Shown: positions 16,619-18,636 of the stretch, piece by piece
Position numbering within the stretch: position 1 is the stretch's first letter
Layout: every line of letters begins with the position of its first letter
NCBI GenBank assembly: GCA_937915965.1
Contig: CALGHC010000928.1
Coordinates: 1 to 18,636 of the forward strand
From: an uncultured Myxococcales bacterium
Lineage (GTDB): Bacteria > Myxococcota_A > UBA9042
Direction of reading: 5' to 3'
DNA: 18,636 nt
Made by a program: the position numbers and the translations under genes
The notes under the pieces: model-generated
Seen by the model: only the letters and a program-made list of their open reading frames with translations
What the model was told of the DNA's origin: nothing
Database searches by the model: none

Positions 16619-17719
16619 GTGAAAGAGGCGGATAACAAACCAGTTCTCGCGTCGGCGCCCGGCCGGATTGGGGTCGTTGGGAGGCTCGCGCCCAGTCCAA
16701 CCGGGGTCCTGCATCTGGGCAACGCCCGCAGTCTCTTGGCCGCATGGTTGTCCGCTCGCGCAGCCGGCGGCCGCGTCGTCTTGCGCATCGAGGATCTCAT
16801 CGCCGGTCCACCCGGCCAGATCGCTTCGGTGCTGCGCGACCTGACCTGGATCGGCTTGGATTGGGACGAACCGTCGGAGTTGCCAGGGCGTGTGACAGCC
16901 CAATCGTTCGACCAGAGCCTGGCCAACCGCGCCGACCTCATCGTCCAGAGCGCGCGGCAAGCGGAGTACGAACGCCTTCTCGCCCCCTTGTTGGCCGCTG
17001 GACGGGTCTACCCCTGCGTGTGTACGCGACGCGACATCGAGCTCGCCGGGCGCGCGCCTCACGCCGAGGACAAGGCCGTCGCCTACCCGGGAACCTGCAG
17101 AGGCCGTTTCGACAGCGTCGCCGCCGCCCAGGAGTGGGCATCGCTGCGCCAGTCCCCGGGCGGAGTTGCCCTGCGCCTGCGCGTCGACGACGAGCCGATT
17201 CACTTCGACGACGCCTTCCACGGCCCCACCACCGTCGACCTCGGTACCGACAGCGGTGATATCGTCGTGCGCCGCAAGGACGGCAGCTTTGCCTACATGT
17301 TCGCGGTCGTCGTCGACGATGACGCAAGCGGCATCACCGAGGTAGTTCGTGGCGACGATCTGCTCGACTGCACCGCACAGCAGATCGTGATTCGCAACGC
17401 GCTGGCCCTTCACCCTCCGCCGGGCGTCGTGCCGGCGCCTCCGCTCAGCCAACCCCGCTGGGTTCATCTGCCGCTGGTCCTGGGCGAAGACGGTCGCCGT
17501 CTGGCCAAACGAAATCGTTCCCTGCACGTGCAGCAGCTTGCCGCCGCCGGGATCTCGGCGGGCAGGGTGCGGCGTTGGCTGGTGGCCTCGTTGGGGTTGC
17601 AGGCGGCCGGATCGCTCGACGACGCTCAGGGACTCTGCGACGTTGCGGCTGGGTTTGAGTGGTCGGCGGTGCCGGTTGCCCCGGTTCACGTCACGACGGC
17701 GGAATGGAGCGCGACGTGA
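16619..17719 (+). CDS. gluQ: Glutamyl-Q tRNA(Asp) synthetase
   Basis: A truncated glutamyl-tRNA-synthetase paralogue that activates glutamate and attaches it to the queuosine base of tRNA(Asp), independently of the anticodon arm. Start GTG 16619 (366 aa) has AGGA eight bases upstream; in-frame ATG 16589 (376 aa) has no visible ribosome site. Signatures: APSPTGVLHLGNAR with the HIGH-type HLGN (H32), RIEDL, a zinc site C133-x-C135...Y156-x3-C160 as in E. coli GluQ (C-x-C, Y-x3-C), and a degenerate KMSKS motif LAKRNRS (K297). There is no C-terminal anticodon-binding domain, which separates it from GltX. It is somewhat longer than E. coli GluQ (about 308 aa), partly through a longer zinc-region loop. 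It is divergent from marR and likely alone in its transcript. Confidence 0.93.
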   Translation: MKEADNKPVLASAPGRIGVVGRLAPSPTGVLHLGNARSLLAAWLSARAAGGRVVLRIEDLIAGPPGQIASVLRDLTWIGLDWDEPSELPGRVTAQSFDQSLANRADLIVQSARQAEYERLLAPLLAAGRVYPCVCTRRDIELAGRAPHAEDKAVAYPGTCRGRFDSVAAAQEWASLRQSPGGVALRLRVDDEPIHFDDAFHGPTTVDLGTDSGDIVVRRKDGSFAYMFAVVVDDDASGITEVVRGDDLLDCTAQQIVIRNALALHPPPGVVPAPPLSQPRWVHLPLVLGEDGRRLAKRNRSLHVQQLAAAGISAGRVRRWLVASLGLQAAGSLDDAQGLCDVAAGFEWSAVPVAPVHVTTAEWSAT

Positions 17720-17747
17720 CGTACGCGCCCGGCCGTACGCTCACGTC
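17713..17747 (+). terminator. Stem-loop spanning the gluQ stop codon
   Basis: GACGTGA-C-GTACG (17713-17725) pairs with CGTAC-GC-TCACGTC (17734-17747) apart from one bulged base, leaving an 8-base loop. The gluQ TGA (17717-17719) lies in the left arm. No T tract follows, so termination would need another factor, or the stem may protect the 3' end. Confidence 0.5.
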
Positions 17748-17748
17748 G

Positions 17749-17796
17749 AGCAGAACTCGCGTGAAGCAGAAGTCGCGTGGAGCAGAACTCGCGTGA
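17749..17796. repeat. Three 16-bp tandem repeats after gluQ
   Basis: AGCAGAACTCGCGTGA occurs at 17749-17764 and 17781-17796, with a two-mismatch copy at 17765-17780; a further partial unit (AACAGAA) follows. The array abuts the gluQ stem-loop. Confidence 0.9.
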
Positions 17797-18150
17797 AACA
17801 GAATAGACCACCCCCCAACCATTGCTGGGCTAGCCCAAACTGTGTCCCCCCGGAGTAGCCTTGATTTGTCGCGTGTTCGAACGACTTTGGCAAGGGTTGA
17901 TTTGTACTGACAATAATGGCAAGCGATCACAGTAATTTACAATCTCCAACCGGACCCGCCCCAGCGGTGTCCGCGTTGCGTCGCAGAGGTACCGGGGGCA
18001 AGCTGGTCCCTCCAACCGGCCTGCGGAGTGCGTGGGCAGGTCGCCGTGCTCACCATCTCGTAGGGCACGGTTCTTCGTCTGTCGCCGGTCCGTCGCTCGT
18101 CTGTCGTCGGTCCGTCGCTCGTCTGTCGCCCGTCTCGGAAGGCCGCCACC
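17797..18150. other. Intergenic stretch with AT-richer segment and short repeats
   Basis: No gene is supported here. Bases about 17797-17945 are clearly less GC-rich than the flanks and contain the perfect palindrome TGGGCTAGCCCA (17826-17837). Short frames on the - strand (for example from ATG 17930) show no recognisable family. CTCCAACCGG occurs at 17944-17953 and again at 18010-18019. A 22-bp tandem repeat (18075-18132) and the leader of the edge ORF complete the stretch. It could be the scar of an old insertion, but I see no terminal repeats or target duplication. Confidence 0.5.
18075..18132. repeat. 22-bp tandem repeat, about 2.6 units
   Basis: Units occupy 18075-18096 and 18097-18118, differing by one C/T change, and a partial third runs to about 18132. 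Each unit is itself built from TCGTCTGTCG- and GGTCCGTCGC-like halves. The array ends just before the ribosome-site-like GGAAGG at 18137 of the edge ORF. Confidence 0.9.
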
Positions 18151-18636
18151 ATGAACCCGACCAGTCACCCAAGCGTTGTCGCTCTCTGCTCTCGGTCGCC
18201 TGGTCGACCTGCGAGCCAGACAGAGAGCCAAGCTGAGAGTCGCGCTGACAGCTACCAAGCTGAGAGCCAAGCCGAGAGTCACGCTGAGAGTCACGCCGAG
18301 AGTCACGCTGAGAGCCACGCTGTGATCCACGCCACGAGCCACGTCTTTCTGTGTGAGTCCAGTAAGTTGTCGAGGCGCGGGCGGACGCGCCAGCAGGTGA
18401 TCTCACTCGCCCTGTCGTTGGCTCTCGCCGGTACGGCTTGGGCATGCAACCGCAGGTCCCCTCCGGCGGCACCGTCGCCTGGCGCGGTTGTCGCGAACCG
18501 AACGACCGCCACGAACCCTGCGACCGCGGCGGCGGCGACGATCGGGGGTCCGATCGCTGCGGGCGGTGACGGCCAGGGCGCATTTCGCGCCGCTGATTTC
18601 GCTCTGCCGCGCCACGCGCGCGGAAGCCGCGGCGCG
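18151..18636 (+). CDS. Putative repeat-bearing exported protein or lipoprotein, 3'-partial
   Basis: An open frame running off the window end (162 codons seen). ATG 18151 has GGAAGG eight bases upstream. Residues about 25-61 are ESQA/ESHA tetrapeptide repeats. Next comes a basic stretch (SRRGRTRQQ), a hydrophobic stretch VISLALSLALAG and AWAC, a lipobox-like site with Cys at residue 99, then a Pro/Ala/Thr/Gly-rich segment typical of a post-signal linker. If the protein is a lipoprotein, translation more likely starts at TTG 18367, which puts the Cys at residue 27 after a normal signal peptide; that start lacks a clear ribosome site. If ATG 18151 is used, the hydrophobic stretch would be an internal membrane segment. 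The mature domain lies outside the window, so no function can be given. Confidence 0.5.
   Translation, partial: MNPTSHPSVVALCSRSPGRPASQTESQAESRADSYQAESQAESHAESHAESHAESHAVIHATSHVFLCESSKLSRRGRTRQQVISLALSLALAGTAWACNRRSPPAAPSPGAVVANRTTATNPATAAAATIGGPIAAGGDGQGAFRAADFALPRHARGSRGA
18223..18333. repeat. 12-bp tandem repeat (about nine units)
   Basis: Units of the form GAG-AGY-CAM-GCY, such as GAGAGTCACGCT, repeat from 18223 to 18333; one unit is expanded to 15 bp (18247-18261) and the last (18322-18333) is decayed. In the frame of ATG 18151 they encode ESQA, ESRA, DSYQA and ESHA. Most differences between units fall at third codon positions of that frame. Confidence 0.9.

Noticed and set aside
17884..17900. 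Sigma-54 promoter-like TTGGCAAGGGTTGAT
   Set aside because: The spacing between the GG and the second element is too short and the essential GC is missing.
17830..18342. - strand frame with hydrophobic VTLSVTLGLALSL repeats suggesting a membrane protein
   Set aside because: The hydrophobic stretch is the 12-bp repeat read antisense; unit differences are amino-acid changing in that frame, and no ribosome site is visible.

Overview
The window is dense, high-GC bacterial chromosome with strong G/C preference at third codon positions. It carries mostly housekeeping genes with Gram-negative features: lipoprotein signal peptides, a soluble lytic transglycosylase, GluQ, and RlmM- and RsuA-type rRNA modification enzymes. 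The Gly/Asp-rich linker after a lipobox, the long accessory extensions on conserved enzymes and the gene mix suggest a deltaproteobacterial or Myxococcota-like organism. That is inference; no rRNA or marker-gene comparison was possible. I see no rRNA, tRNA, CRISPR array, transposase or integrase.

Layout, left to right. (1) Bases 2-1969, + strand: 3' part of a TPR-rich lytic transglycosylase. It runs straight into a two-phase minisatellite (1968-2117) that fills the gap to a convergent esterase lipoprotein gene (2121-3518, -). (2) A compact divergent promoter region (3519-3787) serves the lipoprotein gene and ahcY (3788-5119, +); ahcY ends at a good hairpin terminator. (3) A tight + strand operon follows (5234-10074): PLP aminotransferase, RlmM-like rRNA 2'-O-methyltransferase, dapB, a Methyltransf_32-type methyltransferase and an Mpg-type 3-methyladenine DNA glycosylase. 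Junctions overlap or are at most about 35 bases. (4) A long - strand block (10064-16423) reads, in transcription order, marR, nitroreductase, rsuA, then a 505-base gap with an AT-richer island, then recQ and murB. mpg and murB overlap tail to tail. (5) gluQ (16619-17719, +) diverges from marR and ends in a hairpin containing its stop codon. About 430 bases of repeats and AT-richer sequence follow, then an ORF (18151 onward) that leaves the window and encodes an ESxA repeat and a lipoprotein-like signal segment.

Functional links. AhcY removes the S-adenosylhomocysteine made by SAM-dependent enzymes such as the two methyltransferases just downstream. DapB makes diaminopimelate precursors and MurB makes UDP-MurNAc, both for the peptidoglycan that the transglycosylase cuts. 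RlmM, RsuA and GluQ modify rRNA or tRNA. RecQ and Mpg act in genome maintenance. MarR probably controls itself and the nitroreductase through an inverted repeat just upstream of its start codon.

I did not find a convincing new multi-gene system. The most unusual signals are the minisatellites at transcription-unit borders and inside genes (murB insert, edge ORF), the low-complexity extensions on RecQ and MarR, the AT-richer island upstream of recQ, and the edge ORF, whose repeat units vary mainly at third codon positions.
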